From Budvicia diplopodorum (GTDB lineage Bacteria; Pseudomonadota; Gammaproteobacteria; Enterobacterales; Enterobacteriaceae): 64,000 bases of DNA. The DNA is taken from positions 496,001 to 560,000 of the forward strand of contig NZ_WOYF01000001.1 of NCBI RefSeq assembly GCF_009800925.1. Direction: 5' to 3'. A model generated the notes under the pieces. The model saw only the letters and a program-made list of their open reading frames with translations. It was not told the DNA's origin and made no database searches. Of this stretch, positions 30,569-43,077 are shown piece by piece (the stretch's first letter is position 1; every line of letters begins with the position of its first letter). The position numbers and the translations under genes were made by a program.

Positions 30569-31678
30569 TTACGATTGGGGTAATAAGCTTAACCGTATGT
30601 CATCACCAATTTGCCGCACCTCTTTTAAGGTAAATACCGGCGCCTGAGACAGCGTATTTAGTCCGGGCAGTTTACATAATCCCAGCGCATCATCCCCTAA
30701 CAATTTTGGTGCAATATATAAAATTAATTCATCAACCAGACCCGCCTGCAGCAAAGCACCCGCCATAGTTGGGCCAGTTTCAGCCCAGACGGTATTAATC
30801 TGGCGTCGGCCTAATTGCATCATTAATACAACCAGATCGATACCGGCGTTGTGGGCAGGAATAACCAACTGTTCAACGTTAGCGGGCCAGGCTTCATCAC
30901 TTTTTTCAGTTCGCACCAGCAAGATGTCACCGGCGAGAGAAAACAGGTGAAAATCAGGGGTAATCCGGTTATTACCGTCAAGAATAACCCGCAAAGGCTG
31001 GCGTAAATCAGCTTCATGATACTGCTGGCGAATTTGGCTATCCAATGCGCTCCAACGCACGTTTAATGACGGATTATCGGCTAATACCGTTGCGCTGGTG
31101 CTCAAAATAGCCGAGCTTTCTGCCCTGAATTGCTGAACGTCGGCTCTTGAGGCGCCAGAGGTTATCCACTGGCTTTCACCCGAAGCCATAGCGGTTTTAC
31201 CGTCCAAAGAGGCGGCAAGCTTAAGCTGGAGATAAGGAAAGCCGGTGCGCATGCGTTTAAAAAAACCACGGTTAATGGCTTCCGCTTCCGCCATCATCAG
31301 GCCGTGCTCAACCTCAATTCCGGCCTGCCGCAGCAGAAATAGCCCTCGTCCGGCGACTTCCGGGTTCGGGTCTTGCATAGCGGCAACAACCCGAGAAACG
31401 CCGGCGTTAATCAGGGCTTCGGCACAGGGGGGGGTACGGCCGTGATGGCTACAGGGTTCCAGCGTGACATAAGCCGTTGCGCCGCGAGCTTTATCGCCAG
31501 CGATGCGCAAAGCATGAACTTCAGCGTGGGGTTCACCGGCGCGAAAATGAAACCCTTCACCAACCACTTCATCGTTACGAACTAAGACACAGCCGACGTT
31601 GGGGTTTGGTGACGTGGTAAAACGACCAGACCGCGCAAGCTCCAGCGCCCGGGCCATATAGAAGGCATCATTTTGCAT
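30569..31678 (-). CDS. ribD: Riboflavin biosynthesis bifunctional deaminase/reductase RibD
   Basis: 369 residues, E. coli RibD has 367. The N-terminal deaminase domain carries the zinc site HAEVHAL and PCSHHGRTPPC. The C-terminal reductase domain contains LKLAASLDGKTA and binds NADPH. The enzyme deaminates the pyrimidine ring and reduces the ribose side chain. It starts eight bases after nrdR and is probably co-transcribed with it. Confidence 0.96.
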   Translation of the reverse strand: MQNDAFYMARALELARSGRFTTSPNPNVGCVLVRNDEVVGEGFHFRAGEPHAEVHALRIAGDKARGATAYVTLEPCSHHGRTPPCAEALINAGVSRVVAAMQDPNPEVAGRGLFLLRQAGIEVEHGLMMAEAEAINRGFFKRMRTGFPYLQLKLAASLDGKTAMASGESQWITSGASRADVQQFRAESSAILSTSATVLADNPSLNVRWSALDSQIRQQYHEADLRQPLRVILDGNNRITPDFHLFSLAGDILLVRTEKSDEAWPANVEQLVIPAHNAGIDLVVLMMQLGRRQINTVWAETGPTMAGALLQAGLVDELILYIAPKLLGDDALGLCKLPGLNTLSQAPVFTLKEVRQIGDDIRLSLLPQS

Positions 31679-31686
31679 TAGCGTAT

Positions 31687-32136
31687 TTAGTCCTGCAGTT
31701 TTGCAATCTCTTCACCAAACTCACGAATATCTTCAAAGCTACGATAAACGGAGGCAAAGCGAATATAGGCTACTTTATCCAGTTTTTTCAGCGCGTCCAT
31801 CACTAGGTTTCCAACCGTAGAGGCAAGCACTTCTCGCTCACCGGTAGCCCTTAGCTGTGATTTAATATGGCTGATGGCCATTTCGATATCGTCAGAATTC
31901 ACCGGGCGTTTCTCTAATGCTTTGAGCATGCCCCGGCGTAATTTCGCTTCATCAAAAGGCTCACGGATCTCATTACTTTTAATGATGCGTGGCATAACCA
32001 GCTCAGCGACTTCAAAGGTAGTAAAACGCTCATTACAATCCAAACATTGGCGGCGACGGCGAACCTGTGATCCCTCACCAACTAAACGTGAATCAATCAC
32101 TTTAGTATCAACCGCAGCACAAAATGGGCAATGCAT
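31687..32136 (-). CDS. nrdR: Transcriptional repressor NrdR
   Basis: 149 residues, as in E. coli. An N-terminal zinc ribbon (CPFC at 3-6 and CLDC near 31-34) is followed by an ATP-cone domain. It represses ribonucleotide reductase operons in response to dATP/ATP. AGGAGA lies close before the ATG. It leads the nrdR-ribD-ribE-nusB string. Confidence 0.96.
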   Translation of the reverse strand: MHCPFCAAVDTKVIDSRLVGEGSQVRRRRQCLDCNERFTTFEVAELVMPRIIKSNEIREPFDEAKLRRGMLKALEKRPVNSDDIEMAISHIKSQLRATGEREVLASTVGNLVMDALKKLDKVAYIRFASVYRSFEDIREFGEEIAKLQD

Positions 32137-32396
32137 AACGTCTCCTGAAATTATTCATGAACCAAAGGTGCAACTATTATTTAACTAGCATTCTAAACGG
32201 CTACGCACAATAGTGATATACCTAGCCCATTTGAAAATGGACTTTAATAGTGATTCTCCGCAGGACTATCCGTGCGTAAAGTAAAAAAGCCGGAACAATT
32301 CCTCTGAGTTGGTCCGTTTATTACCCTGAGCGACGGATATGTACCTGCCGATTTTACGGGCACAGGAATACGCCAGATTGTCTCTCTAACGCCCAC
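32137..32396. other. nrdR-secF intergenic region
   Basis: Together with the terminator below, 308 bases separate nrdR from secF. In E. coli this position holds yajI and tsx; no trace of either was recognised here. The region should contain the nrdR promoter. No confident element was found. Confidence 0.45.
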
Positions 32397-32422
32397 AAAA
32401 AAGCCCTCAACTAAGAGGGCTT
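32397..32422 (-). terminator. Terminator of the yajC-secD-secF operon
   Basis: On the minus strand an 8-bp GC-rich stem (32401-32408 with 32415-32422) with a 6-base loop is followed by TTTT. It lies just past the secF stop codon. Confidence 0.85.
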
Positions 32423-32444
32423 ATGATTCAAACAATTATCGCCA

Positions 32445-33413
32445 TTAAGGCAAGATCGAAGGCTGATCTGCACCCTCTTTCTCTACTTTTTGCGTCAGCA
32501 TATGTTCACGTTTAACACCCAGTTTAAGCGCCATAAATGCAGCAACCCAAATAGATGAAATAGTTCCCAGCAGGATACCAATGGCTAATGACTCCGAGAA
32601 GCCTTTAAGCATTTCGCCGCCGAAGAACAGTAGACACAGTACGGCCAGCATCGTTGTACCTGAGGTCATCAACGTACGGCTCAGCGTCTGGGTCAGTGAA
32701 ACGTTCATAATTTCATAAGACGTACCGCGACGGATCTTACGGAAGTTCTCACGTATCCGGTCAAATACCACGATAGTATCGTTGAGGGAATAACCGATAA
32801 TTGACAACATTGCCGCAACGATGGTCAGGTCAAGCTCGCGTTGGAAAAGCGAAATTATGCCGAGCGTAATCACCACGTCGTGAACCAGTGCAAATACGGC
32901 ACCAGCGGCCAAACGCCATTCAAAGCGGAAGCCAACGTAAATCAGAATACACAGTAAACAAACGATAATTGCCATCAGGCCCGACTCAGCCAGCTCAGCA
33001 CCAACGCTAGGGCCAACAAACTCGATACGCTTAACTACCGCGCCCTGATCTGCGTTCTGATGAACAATCTCAAGCACCTTAGTGCTTAGCTGATTGCTGT
33101 TCATTCCTTCGATAGGCGCTGTACGAATCATTACGTCGCGCGTGCTACCAAAGTTCTGAACTACCGGATCTTTAAAGCCTTGCTGATTTAACTCGTTGCG
33201 GACTTTTTCTAGGTCGATCGGCTGAGTCAGCCCGACCTCAATAACCGTACCGCCGGTAAAATCCAGACCCCAATTAAACCCTTTCACGCCCATCACAACA
33301 AATGACAGAACGACTAAGATCATTGAGACAACGAAAGCGGCATTACCCACGCGCAGGAAGTCATACACTCTCCGGCCATGGTTAAGCTGCTCTACTTTAT
33401 ATTCCTCTGCCAC
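32445..33413 (-). CDS. secF: SecF, protein translocase subunit
   Basis: 322 residues from the GTG at 33413, which has AAGGAG six bases upstream; a longer frame from 33455 overlaps the end of secD and is not supported by homologues. Six membrane segments and a periplasmic domain after the first. [11 protein letters not shown] and [17 protein letters not shown] are the conserved SecF parts, and the C-terminus [12 protein letters not shown] matches E. coli. With SecD and YajC it uses the proton gradient to pull exported chains through SecYEG. Confidence 0.95.
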   Translation of the reverse strand: MAEEYKVEQLNHGRRVYDFLRVGNAAFVVSMILVVLSFVVMGVKGFNWGLDFTGGTVIEVGLTQPIDLEKVRNELNQQGFKDPVVQNFGSTRDVMIRTAPIEGMNSNQLSTKVLEIVHQNADQGAVVKRIEFVGPSVGAELAESGLMAIIVCLLCILIYVGFRFEWRLAAGAVFALVHDVVITLGIISLFQRELDLTIVAAMLSIIGYSLNDTIVVFDRIRENFRKIRRGTSYEIMNVSLTQTLSRTLMTSGTTMLAVLCLLFFGGEMLKGFSESLAIGILLGTISSIWVAAFMALKLGVKREHMLTQKVEKEGADQPSILP

Positions 33414-33423
33414 AACAGGCTCC

Positions 33424-35274
33424 TTAAATAGACAGCTTAGAAATGCGCTTGCCACCGTAGATTAAATTAACAATGGCTCGGGTACCAACAATCGCAGTAA
33501 ACATTGATGTTAATACGCCGATAGACAGAGTAATCGCAAATCCTCGAATCGAACCGGTACCAACAGCATACAGAATGGCGGCGGTAATTAGGGTTGTCAG
33601 GTTAGCATCTAGAATACTGCTAAATGCGCCGTTATATCCCTCATGAATAGCCTGCTGCACGCTGCGGCCATTCTTCAGCTCTTCTTTTATTCGTTCATTG
33701 ATCAGTACGTTTGCATCCACCGCCATACCGACCGTTAGTACGATCCCGGCAATGCCCGGCATACTTAACGTAGCCCCCGGTAACATCGACATAATACCGA
33801 CAATCAGGATAACGTTGACCAACAGAGCCGCACTCGCCATCAGACCAAAGAAGCGATACACGATCAGCATAAAGATCACAGAAGCCATCAGCCCCCAGAA
33901 GCACGCTTCCAGACCTTGGGTAATATTCTGCTGACCTAAAGAAGGACCAATTGTACGTTCTTCAACAATCTGAATTGGCGCAATCAACGCACCGGCACGT
34001 AGCAGTAATGACAGCTGACGGGCTTCCGTCGCGTTATCAATTCCGGTAATGCGGAAGCTGTTAGCCAAACGAGACTGAATAGTGGCAACGTTAATGACTT
34101 CTTCATGCTTTTCAAGGACTGAACGACCGTTAGCATCTTTTTTACCGCTGTCTTTATACTCAACGAATAGCGTGGCCATATTTTTGCCAACGCTATCTTT
34201 GGTGTAATCAGACATGATATTACCACCGGCGCTATCAAGAGAGATGTTCACCTGAGGGCGGCCATACTCATCGGCGCTGGAAGTAGAATCGGTAATATGG
34301 TCACCGGTTAGAATCACTTTCTTCAGTAACACCACCGGAGAGCCGTCACGACGGTATTTAACCTCTGACTTACTGCGGTCACGACCATTTAGAACAGACT
34401 GAGCATCAATATTGGTGTTTACAGCCCGGAACTCTAAGGTTGCCGTTGCGCCAAGAATTTCTTTAGCGCGGGCGGTATCCTGAATACCTGGCAGTTCAAC
34501 CACGATACGTTCGGCTCCCTGACGCTGCACGACAGGTTCAGCCACGCCCAATTGATTCACACGGTTACGTAAGATATTCACGTTTTGCTGTACCGCATAT
34601 TCCCGGGCTTCGCTTAAGCGTTGTTCGGTCATGGTTGCGGTAAAGGTATTTTTATCACCGGTGGTAAAAATTAAATCACGATGACGCGGAGTCAGGTAGT
34701 CAATCGCTTGAGAGAGGCTATCTGCATCGCCAAAGCGTGCGACAACGCCACCATCATTGCTTTTGACCACTTCGGCATAGGCAATGCCTTTCGCGTGCAA
34801 TTCGCTTTCAATTGAATCCTGAGTTTGTTCTTGCAGCTTAGACATGGCGGTTTCCATATCCACTTCCATTAAGAAGTGAACGCCACCGCGCAGGTCCAGC
34901 CCCAATTTCATAGGGTCAGCACCAATGGCCTGTAACCAATGAGGGGTCGCGGGCGCAAGATTAAGCGCAATAATAAAATTATTGCCCAGCGCTTCAGCCA
35001 ATACTTCCTGAGCGCGTAACTGAACATCGGCGCTATTAAAGCGGATCAGCAGAGAGCCAGTACTCTCTAAAACTGACGATTTAATATCGATGTTCTGTTT
35101 TTGTAAGACATCTTCAACTTGACCCAGCGTAGTACTACTGGCGGCGACTCCGCGCGCACCAGTAATTTGAACGGCCGGATCCTCACCATAAAGGTTAGGA
35201 AGTGCATAAAGCAAGCCTATGCCGATAGCAAAGACCAGCATCAGATACTTCCATAAAGGATAACGGTTTAACAC
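33424..35274 (-). CDS. secD: SecD, protein translocase subunit
   Basis: 616 residues, E. coli SecD has 615. GTG start with AAGGGA upstream. One N-terminal membrane helix, a large periplasmic P1 domain with [15 protein letters not shown], then five more helices with [25 protein letters not shown]. It forms the RND-like SecDF complex. Ten bases separate its stop from the secF GTG. Confidence 0.96.
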   Translation of the reverse strand: MLNRYPLWKYLMLVFAIGIGLLYALPNLYGEDPAVQITGARGVAASSTTLGQVEDVLQKQNIDIKSSVLESTGSLLIRFNSADVQLRAQEVLAEALGNNFIIALNLAPATPHWLQAIGADPMKLGLDLRGGVHFLMEVDMETAMSKLQEQTQDSIESELHAKGIAYAEVVKSNDGGVVARFGDADSLSQAIDYLTPRHRDLIFTTGDKNTFTATMTEQRLSEAREYAVQQNVNILRNRVNQLGVAEPVVQRQGAERIVVELPGIQDTARAKEILGATATLEFRAVNTNIDAQSVLNGRDRSKSEVKYRRDGSPVVLLKKVILTGDHITDSTSSADEYGRPQVNISLDSAGGNIMSDYTKDSVGKNMATLFVEYKDSGKKDANGRSVLEKHEEVINVATIQSRLANSFRITGIDNATEARQLSLLLRAGALIAPIQIVEERTIGPSLGQQNITQGLEACFWGLMASVIFMLIVYRFFGLMASAALLVNVILIVGIMSMLPGATLSMPGIAGIVLTVGMAVDANVLINERIKEELKNGRSVQQAIHEGYNGAFSSILDANLTTLITAAILYAVGTGSIRGFAITLSIGVLTSMFTAIVGTRAIVNLIYGGKRISKLSI

Positions 35275-35314
35275 AATAGTTTCCCTTCGGGAAAATCAAA
35301 AAACATAGCGCATC

Positions 35315-35647
35315 TTAGAGCGCTTTCATCGTGCCTTTTGGCAATACGGCAGCAACGAAATCCCGTTTAATTGTAACTTCAGTGGTATCGTTCAGCGCGA
35401 TCACAATGTAACCGGTGTCAGATACTTTAGTTACGCGGCCTAGTAAACCACCGGTAGTCAACACTTCGTCACCTTTACCAATGGAGGCCATCAGGTTTTT
35501 ATGCTCTTTGGCCCGCTTTTGCTGTGGACGCAGAATCATAAAATAGAAAATCAGACCAAATACGGCCAGCATAGCGATCATTGGTATTGGGCCCTGCGCC
35601 GAAGCAGGACCAGCAGAAGCGACTGCGTCAGAAATAAACAGACTCAT
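35315..35647 (-). CDS. yajC: YajC, Sec translocase accessory protein
   Basis: 110 residues, one membrane helix (about 20-40) followed by a cytosolic domain with PQQKRAKEHKNLMASIGKGDEV. It belongs to the SecDF-YajC complex that joins the holotranslocon; its own role is limited. Lies between tgt and secD in the conserved queA-tgt-yajC-secDF string. Confidence 0.95.
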   Translation of the reverse strand: MSLFISDAVASAGPASAQGPIPMIAMLAVFGLIFYFMILRPQQKRAKEHKNLMASIGKGDEVLTTGGLLGRVTKVSDTGYIVIALNDTTEVTIKRDFVAAVLPKGTMKAL

Positions 35648-35675
35648 TAAAGAGATTCCTCATTTGTTATGTGAA

Positions 35676-36800
<1,125 letters not shown>

Positions 36801-36848
36801 TTAAAACCTCCGCCACCAGAAAAACAGTCTGGAGCTTGTTTTGGCTAA

Positions 36849-37925
36849 TTATAATTCCCGCTGGGGAATTTCATTTATCGCATCAGGATTACGCGTAATA
36901 AACATCGCATCACCATAGCTAAAGAAACGGTATTTCTTCTCGACTGCCTGCCGATAAGCGCGAAGCGTGTTGGCATAGCCAGCAAAGGCCGAGACCAGCA
37001 TAATCAGCGTTGATTCAGGCAGGTGAAAGTTCGTAATCAGGGTATCAACAATTTTGAACTGATAGCCCGGATAAATAAAGATACAGGTGTCACCGAAAAA
37101 CGGTTCAAGCAGACTATTTTTTGTCGCCTGAGCCGCACTCTCTAAAGAACGTACTGAAGTCGTACCGACGGCAATCACTTTATTGCCTCGGGATTTACAG
37201 GCCAACACCGCGTCAACCACGTTTTGTGGCACCTCGACGTATTCGGAATGCATAACGTGTTGTTTAATATCATCAACGCGAACTGGCTGAAAAGTCCCGG
37301 CACCAACGTGCAGAGTGACAAATGCCATCTCAATGCCTTTATTGCTCAACGCATCGAGCAATGGCTGATCAAAATGCAAACCGGCCGTTGGCGCAGCAAC
37401 GGCACCGGGGCGTTCGCTATACACCGTTTGATATAGCTCGCGGTCTGACTCTTCATCAGGACGGTCGATATACGGCGGCAGTGGCATATGCCCGGCCGCA
37501 TTTAAAATGGTCAGTACGTCACGCCCATCGTCAAAGCTCAGTTCAAACAGCGAATCGTGACGGGCAATCATGGTAGCCGGAATAGACTCATCGTCGCCCA
37601 ATAGCAACCGCGTTCCGGGCTTAGGCGATTTTGATGCCCGAACGTGGGCCAGAACTCTGCGATCGTCTAACACTCGCTCAACCAGTACTTCAACCTTACC
37701 GCCGCTGGCCTTACAGCCAAATAGCCGCGCCGGGATCACTCGAGTGTTGTTAAACACCAGCAAATCGCCGGGCTCAAGCTTATCAAGCACGTCGGTAAAA
37801 ATATCGTCAGACAATGAACCACTGATGCCATCAAGCGACAATAAACGGCAAGCGCTCCGCTCGGCCTGAGGGTATCGGGCGATGAGAGACTCTGGAAGTT
37901 CGAATGAAAAATCAGTAACGCGCAT
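36849..37925 (-). CDS. queA: S-adenosylmethionine:tRNA ribosyltransferase-isomerase
   Basis: 358 residues, E. coli QueA has 356. Starts [19 protein letters not shown] as in E. coli. [13 protein letters not shown] and GVGTFQPV-like GAGTFQPV are the SAM-site segments. It adds a ribosyl group from SAM to preQ1-34, giving epoxyqueuosine. First gene of queA-tgt-yajC-secD-secF and divergent from acpH. Confidence 0.96.
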   Translation of the reverse strand: MRVTDFSFELPESLIARYPQAERSACRLLSLDGISGSLSDDIFTDVLDKLEPGDLLVFNNTRVIPARLFGCKASGGKVEVLVERVLDDRRVLAHVRASKSPKPGTRLLLGDDESIPATMIARHDSLFELSFDDGRDVLTILNAAGHMPLPPYIDRPDEESDRELYQTVYSERPGAVAAPTAGLHFDQPLLDALSNKGIEMAFVTLHVGAGTFQPVRVDDIKQHVMHSEYVEVPQNVVDAVLACKSRGNKVIAVGTTSVRSLESAAQATKNSLLEPFFGDTCIFIYPGYQFKIVDTLITNFHLPESTLIMLVSAFAGYANTLRAYRQAVEKKYRFFSYGDAMFITRNPDAINEIPQREL

Positions 37926-38015
37926 GGGTTTTCAAATCTCAAAAAACAAGCGGCCTAGTCTAGAGCCACTTGGATAAGGCTGCAACTAATAAGGCAACAA
38001 AAACGTAATATTAGC

Positions 38016-38082
38016 TACCCAAAATCATTTAAATTGCAGGAAGACGGCCAACGCATCTGCAACGTAAAGTATGGCGGGTATA
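38016..38082. repeat. ERIC-like element (short, internally deleted form), second copy
   Basis: 67 bases with the ends TACCCAAAATCATTTAAATT and GGCGGGTATA, and an inner AACGCATCTGCAAC. It has the same length and internal deletion as the element at 29911-29977, but the two sequences have diverged from each other. It lies in the queA-acpH divergent gap, close to the acpH start. Confidence 0.75.
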
Positions 38083-38128
38083 ACAAGAAAAACGGCTAAT
38101 TCTGGCAGATTACACTATAATGCAGGAC

Positions 38129-38710
38129 ATGAATTTTCTAGCCCACCTTCATCTTGCCTCTTTGGCCGAAAGTTCCCTGTTAGGGAACGTACTTGCCGAC
38201 TTCGTTCGCGGAAACCCAGAGGCCAACTATTCCGGCGACATTGTCAGCGGCATCAGGCTACATCGTCGAATAGATAAGCTCACCGATAGCCTAGAGCCAG
38301 TAAAACAGGCGCGAAGCCTGTTTAGCGTTCAAAATTATCGGGTTGCACCCATTGCCCTCGACGTTCTCTGGGATCACTTTCTCTCGCGGCACTGGGCAAA
38401 AATGGAACCTAAAATAGCCTTAACTGACTTTATTCAATGCGCTCAGGACTCCATTACCCCCTCTCTTCCCTCTACGCCTGAAGATTTTCAGCATATGAAC
38501 CAATATCTCTGGAGAGAGCGCTGGCTGGAACGCTATGCCGAACTGCCGTTTATTGATAATACGCTAAAGCGCATGGCCGCCAGACGCCCCAAGCTTAGCG
38601 CGCTGGGGGAATGCATTTTGGATATTCAGCAAAACTATACTGATTTAGAAGCGATATTTTTTCAGTTCTATCCAGAAATGGCTAATTTAGCCAAAACAAA
38701 AAACTTATGA
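38129..38710 (+). CDS. acpH: Acyl carrier protein phosphodiesterase
   Basis: 193 residues from the ATG at 38129, exactly the E. coli AcpH length and start ([10 protein letters not shown]); an ATG three codons earlier at 38120 is the alternative. It removes the 4'-phosphopantetheine arm from holo-ACP. Conserved parts are [24 protein letters not shown] and [11 protein letters not shown], with His and Asp residues typical of an HD-like metal site. Confidence 0.93.
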   Translation: MNFLAHLHLASLAESSLLGNVLADFVRGNPEANYSGDIVSGIRLHRRIDKLTDSLEPVKQARSLFSVQNYRVAPIALDVLWDHFLSRHWAKMEPKIALTDFIQCAQDSITPSLPSTPEDFQHMNQYLWRERWLERYAELPFIDNTLKRMAARRPKLSALGECILDIQQNYTDLEAIFFQFYPEMANLAKTKNL

Positions 38711-38820
38711 TCGGGTTATCAGCTTAAATCTCGGTACTAACGTAAATTAGCGTATAGCGGCTTTACTGCATCATCGGCCTTGAGTAGGGTTAACGCCTTA
38801 GGTGAGCAAGATATTCGTTG

Positions 38821-38857
38821 ATAGGTAAAAGCTATCTCATCAATCGGCCATATATCT
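38821..38857 (+). promoter_or_regulatory. OxyR-type binding site before the peroxiredoxin gene
   Basis: The first half ATAGGTAAAAGCTAT (38821-38835) matches the OxyR half-site pattern ATAGntnnnanCTAT at every fixed base. After seven bases a weaker second half follows (ATCG, seven bases, ATCT). The site ends at a -35-like TTTGCA (38857-38862), which is 17 bases from a -10-like TATACT (38880-38885), as expected for OxyR activation. Confidence 0.6.
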
Positions 38858-38939
38858 TTGCAGCTAAAGCTTATCGCCCTATACTGGCACACAATTTCGA
38901 ACAATCACTCATTAACCTATTATAGACAGGAGAGTTATT

Positions 38940-39542
38940 ATGGTACTGGTTACTCGCCAAGCCCCTGATTTTACCGCCGCAGCCGTTCTTGGTAACGGTG
39001 AAATCGTCAACGATTTCAATTTTAAAAACCACCTGAATGGCAAGCCAGCCGTCCTGTTCTTCTGGCCAATGGACTTTACTTTCGTATGCCCATCAGAGCT
39101 GATTGCCTTTGATCACCGTTATGATGAATTCAAAAAGCGCGGCGTTAACGTTGTTGGCGTTTCCTTTGACTCTGAGTTCGTTCATAACGCATGGCGTAAA
39201 ACCCCGGTAGACAACGGCGGCATCGGCGAAGTGCAATACGCAATGGTTGCTGACAGTAAGCGTGAAATTCAACAGGCTTACGGTATTGAACACCCAGAAG
39301 CTGGCGTGGCATTACGCGGTTCTTTCTTAATCGACAAAAACGGCGTTGTTCGTCACCAGGTTGTTAATGACCTGCCGTTAGGCCGTAATATTGACGAAAT
39401 GCTGCGTATGGTTGATGCACTGCAGTTCCACGAAGAGCATGGCCAAGTTTGCCCTGCACAGTGGGAAAAAGGCAAAGAAGGTATGGATGCTGCACCGGAA
39501 GGCGTAGCTAAATATCTTTCTCAGAACGCAGCTAAACTGTAA
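38940..39542 (+). CDS. Typical 2-Cys peroxiredoxin (AhpC/TsaA family)
   Basis: 200 residues. The peroxidatic cysteine is Cys50 in FTFVCPSE and the resolving cysteine Cys171 in GQVCPAQW, the arrangement of decameric 2-Cys peroxiredoxins. It reduces hydrogen peroxide, organic hydroperoxides and possibly peroxynitrite in the cytosol. The C-terminal extension is of the longer PrxC/TsaA type rather than E. coli AhpC, and there is no ahpF next to it, so the electron donor is probably thioredoxin. AGGAG precedes the ATG, and an OxyR-type site lies upstream. Confidence 0.93.
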   Translation: MVLVTRQAPDFTAAAVLGNGEIVNDFNFKNHLNGKPAVLFFWPMDFTFVCPSELIAFDHRYDEFKKRGVNVVGVSFDSEFVHNAWRKTPVDNGGIGEVQYAMVADSKREIQQAYGIEHPEAGVALRGSFLIDKNGVVRHQVVNDLPLGRNIDEMLRMVDALQFHEEHGQVCPAQWEKGKEGMDAAPEGVAKYLSQNAAKL

Positions 39543-39562
39543 TTCTGAACCAACAAGTCTTT

Positions 39563-39589
39563 AAAAAGCCGCTTACAGCGGCTTTTTTT
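39563..39589 (+). terminator. Terminator of the peroxiredoxin gene
   Basis: Perfect 10-bp stem (39563-39572 with 39578-39587), 5-base loop, ending in a run of seven T. It lies 20 bases after the stop. Confidence 0.9.
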
Positions 39590-39677
39590 ATGGGCATTGT
39601 CTAATGCTTTAATGTATATGCTTAGTTCTGCGATAGACAAAGCGCTTCCTCTAGCTCCTCTAAATCATTCCCAACAA

Positions 39678-39711
39678 CAAAAAACCCCGGAGATCTTTCA
39701 ATCGCCGGGGC
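39678..39711 (-). terminator. Terminator of proY
   Basis: On the minus strand a 6-bp GC stem (39685-39690 with 39705-39710) with a 14-base loop is followed by a run of six T. Confidence 0.75.
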
Positions 39712-39748
39712 TTTCGACATCATAAGTTAGCTAATTAGTCAGCGGTTG

Positions 39749-41131
39749 TTATCGCTGTTTGTTACCGGCAATCGCCTTACGCAAATAGTAAGCCACGACT
39801 AACAGTACAATCCATGCCAGACCAACATACAGCGAAACGCTGGTCTTAGGAGAGTAACCAATCAGGCCGATAATCCCGAACAGGAACACTAACGCAACGG
39901 CGGAAGTGGTTATGCCACCGCGCAGCGGGAAGTCTAATTCGGCTATCTGCTTTGGCGTAAGCTTACGACGAAAACCAATTTGCGACAGCAGGATCATAAT
40001 CCATACCCAGACGGTGGCAAAGGTAGCCAGCGACGCAATAATAACAAAGACGTCTTCAGGAATAATGTAGTTCAGGTACGCCGCAAACAGTAATCCAACC
40101 ATCATAAACAGTACGGTTACCCAAGGCACGCCACGTTTAGATACTTTGGTAAACACCTTCGGCGCATGGCCTTGTTCAGCCATGCCAAACAGCATACGCC
40201 CTACGCCAAATACGTCACTGTTAATCGCCGATAGCGAAGCGGTGATCACCACAAAATTCAGAATGCCCGCCGCAGTTTTAATGCCTAAGTTTTCAAAGGT
40301 TAAAACAAACGGACTACCGTGGGTACCCACTTCGTTCCATGGGAAAATCGACATAATGACAAACAGCGTTCCCACATAGAAAATCAGAATACGGAAAGGA
40401 ACCGAGTTAATCGCTTTAGGAATGGTCTTTTTCGGGTCTTCAGCCTCACCGGCCGTAATACCAATAATTTCAATACCGCCGTAGGCAAACATCACCATCT
40501 GTAACGACAGAACCATACCGACAACGCCGTTGGCAAAAAATCCACCGTTAGCCCATAGGTTGTGAATACCGGTAGGTTCTCCCTGATTGCCAAAGCCCCA
40601 AACGATAATGCCGATGCCCGCCACGATCATAATGATGATGGTGGCAACTTTAATAAAGGATAGCCAGAATTCAAACTCGCCGAACACCCGGACATTAACC
40701 AGATTAATCGCACCGATAATTAACACGATGCTAAGCGACCAGACCCAAAGTTCGACGTTAGGGAACCAGAAGCTCATGTAAAAGCCAAACGCAGTAACGT
40801 CAGCAATCGCAACGATTAATATCTCAAAGCAGTAGGTCCAGCCGGTAATATAGCCAGCCAGAGGGCCTAAATAGTCTTGAGCATAACGAGAGAAGGAGCC
40901 TGCCTGAGGATTATGAACCGACATTTCCCCCAGCGCGCGCATAATGATAAAGGCAAAAATGCCGCCTATCAGATAAGCCAGTAAAACGCTCGGCCCGGCC
41001 ATTTGGATTGCACCTGCAGAACCATAAAACAGCCCGGTTCCGACAGCTGAACCCAGTGCCATAAAGCGAATATGACGGGCCGTTAACCCTCGTTTAAGCC
41101 TGTTGGTTTGTTTTTTCATGCCGTTTTCCAT
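39749..41131 (-). CDS. proY: ProY, amino acid permease of the APC family
   Basis: 460 residues, or 456 if the ATG at 41119 is used. Twelve membrane segments with the APC signature [22 protein letters not shown] and [16 protein letters not shown]. It is nearly collinear with E. coli ProY, described as a cryptic proline-specific permease; true substrate specificity (proline or histidine) is not readable from the sequence. It lies downstream of brnQ on the same strand, as in E. coli. Confidence 0.9.
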   Translation of the reverse strand: MENGMKKQTNRLKRGLTARHIRFMALGSAVGTGLFYGSAGAIQMAGPSVLLAYLIGGIFAFIIMRALGEMSVHNPQAGSFSRYAQDYLGPLAGYITGWTYCFEILIVAIADVTAFGFYMSFWFPNVELWVWSLSIVLIIGAINLVNVRVFGEFEFWLSFIKVATIIIMIVAGIGIIVWGFGNQGEPTGIHNLWANGGFFANGVVGMVLSLQMVMFAYGGIEIIGITAGEAEDPKKTIPKAINSVPFRILIFYVGTLFVIMSIFPWNEVGTHGSPFVLTFENLGIKTAAGILNFVVITASLSAINSDVFGVGRMLFGMAEQGHAPKVFTKVSKRGVPWVTVLFMMVGLLFAAYLNYIIPEDVFVIIASLATFATVWVWIMILLSQIGFRRKLTPKQIAELDFPLRGGITTSAVALVFLFGIIGLIGYSPKTSVSLYVGLAWIVLLVVAYYLRKAIAGNKQR

Positions 41132-41202
41132 GCAATAGTTACTCGTTTTTTCTCGTTATAACGCCGCAGAGACTATCCGCGACGCCTTTTTATACCCATG
41201 AA

Positions 41203-42579
41203 TCAGTGCGACTCGGTACTGGTCGTTTCAGCAAACTCAGGCATAACTCGATCGGCAATAGCCGCAATAACCAGCACGGCAATGGCAAATGGGAGCCAAG
41301 TTAACCCCTGTTGAGCGCCGGGAACCTGCTCGAACTGGTGTAATACCCAAGCAAACTTTTGCTGTTGAGCGGGAAGCCCGCCGTTCCATACCGGCAAAAA
41401 CTCCGCCAATGCAGACGCCTTAATGCCGTCCAAAATACCGATCAGCGATGTTACCAGCATCACCGGTATCATTATACGACTTTCAGAACGCCACATACGG
41501 CTGGTAAAACTTAACACAACCAGCGCAATACAAGGTGGATAAATGGCGGTTAATACCGGAGTGGAGAATTTAATTAAGTGGCTTAAGCCTAAGTTCGATA
41601 CCACCATGGAGAAAATTGCCAATATGAACACGAGCTGGCGGTATGTCAGTGGAACCAGCTTAGAAAAGAACTCAGCGCAGGCGCAGGTCAGGCCGATAGC
41701 CGTTACCATACAGGCAACAAAGATCAGAATGGCTAAAAACAGGCTGCCGTAAATACCAAAGGTTTGCTGAATATAGGCATGGAGAATTTCAGCGCCGTTA
41801 GTTGCATCAGGCACCAAAGAACCGCTGGTTGCGCCCAAATTAAACAGGCTCAGGTACACCAGAGTCAGCCCTACGCCGGCAATTAGCCCTGCAATAATAG
41901 TGTATCGGGTCAACAAACGCGTACTGGTTATACCTCGAGAACGGGCCGCATTAACGATAACAATACCAAATACCAAAGCGCCCAGCGTATCCATCGTCAG
42001 ATACCCTTCAACGAATCCTTTAGAAAATGGAATTCGTTGATAGATATCAAGCGCCGGCAGAGGGTGCCCGGCTGACCAAAACAGCGCGGCCAGACCCAAC
42101 ACAGCCAAAGAAATTATTTTTATCGGTGCCAGAAAACGCCCCACTGAATCCAGCAGCTTGCCGGGATAAAGCGAAACTAAAATCACCAATGCAAAATAGA
42201 CTAGGCTATAGATAAACAGAGACAATTCACTATTGCCGAATAGCGGCGCAATGCCAAGCTCGAAGGATACGGTGGTGGTGCGCGGCGTAGCAAACAAAGG
42301 CCCGACGGCAAGATAACAGATGGTCGCCAGTACCAGACCGGCCGTTTTGCCAATCGGAGAACTCAACGCTTCCACACCGCCGCCAACCCGGGCAAGCGCG
42401 ATAACGGTAATAACCGGCAATCCCACCGCGGTAATCAAAAAGCCTACCGAGGCTATCCAGACGTTTTCACCGGATTGTAAACCGACCATCGGAGGGAAAA
42501 TGATATTGCCTGCGCCAACGAACAGGGCAAACGTCATAAAGCCCAGCGCAATAATATCTCTTGGGGTTAAGTATTTCAT
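41203..42579 (-). CDS. brnQ: BrnQ, branched-chain amino acid transporter II
   Basis: 458 residues, about 12 membrane segments, LIVCS family. Starts with [24 protein letters not shown] and continues with [20 protein letters not shown] and [22 protein letters not shown], all typical of BrnQ. It imports leucine, isoleucine and valine with sodium. It is 71 bases upstream of proY. Confidence 0.95.
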   Translation of the reverse strand: MKYLTPRDIIALGFMTFALFVGAGNIIFPPMVGLQSGENVWIASVGFLITAVGLPVITVIALARVGGGVEALSSPIGKTAGLVLATICYLAVGPLFATPRTTTVSFELGIAPLFGNSELSLFIYSLVYFALVILVSLYPGKLLDSVGRFLAPIKIISLAVLGLAALFWSAGHPLPALDIYQRIPFSKGFVEGYLTMDTLGALVFGIVIVNAARSRGITSTRLLTRYTIIAGLIAGVGLTLVYLSLFNLGATSGSLVPDATNGAEILHAYIQQTFGIYGSLFLAILIFVACMVTAIGLTCACAEFFSKLVPLTYRQLVFILAIFSMVVSNLGLSHLIKFSTPVLTAIYPPCIALVVLSFTSRMWRSESRIMIPVMLVTSLIGILDGIKASALAEFLPVWNGGLPAQQQKFAWVLHQFEQVPGAQQGLTWLPFAIAVLVIAAIADRVMPEFAETTSTESH

Positions 42580-43077
42580 AGGTAACCGTAATTAGTATCT
42601 ATCTACAGTGAAGTTGCATTAAGCAATATGCATAAAAAATAGCCGCTCATTGGCACGCCAAACGGCGCGTTAAAGGACAGAGCCGTTAACCGCGGCGCTA
42701 AGTAAACACAATAACCCCGATGAAATACAAGTCCAAATCGCCACCACAATACAATTAACCAAACAAACACAAAATTACGGTCACATTACCAGAATATACA
42801 GAACAAAATTCTGATATTCGATAAAGCTATCGTCCAGATTTTAACCGATAATGTTATGAGATATTTCTATTCCTATGATAATCAATTTCTATCAGAATAA
42901 CGTCACGCCCATAGGCATCTAACCCACTCAGCGATAGCCGAACGCTATTAAAAATATCTAACGGTCTAATTGAGAGGAATCCATTATCAACTTGATTCAC
43001 ACTAAGGTCGTTAACAATCAGGTATTCACCATCGTATTTAAATAAAAACTAACGGCAAATATACGGGAAGGTAAGAA
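42580..43077. other. brnQ-adaA/alkA divergent intergenic region
   Basis: 498 AT-rich bases between divergent genes. No gene. No Ada box (AAAGCGCA-type) was found next to the ada-alkA fusion, and no confident promoter was chosen for either side. Confidence 0.5.
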
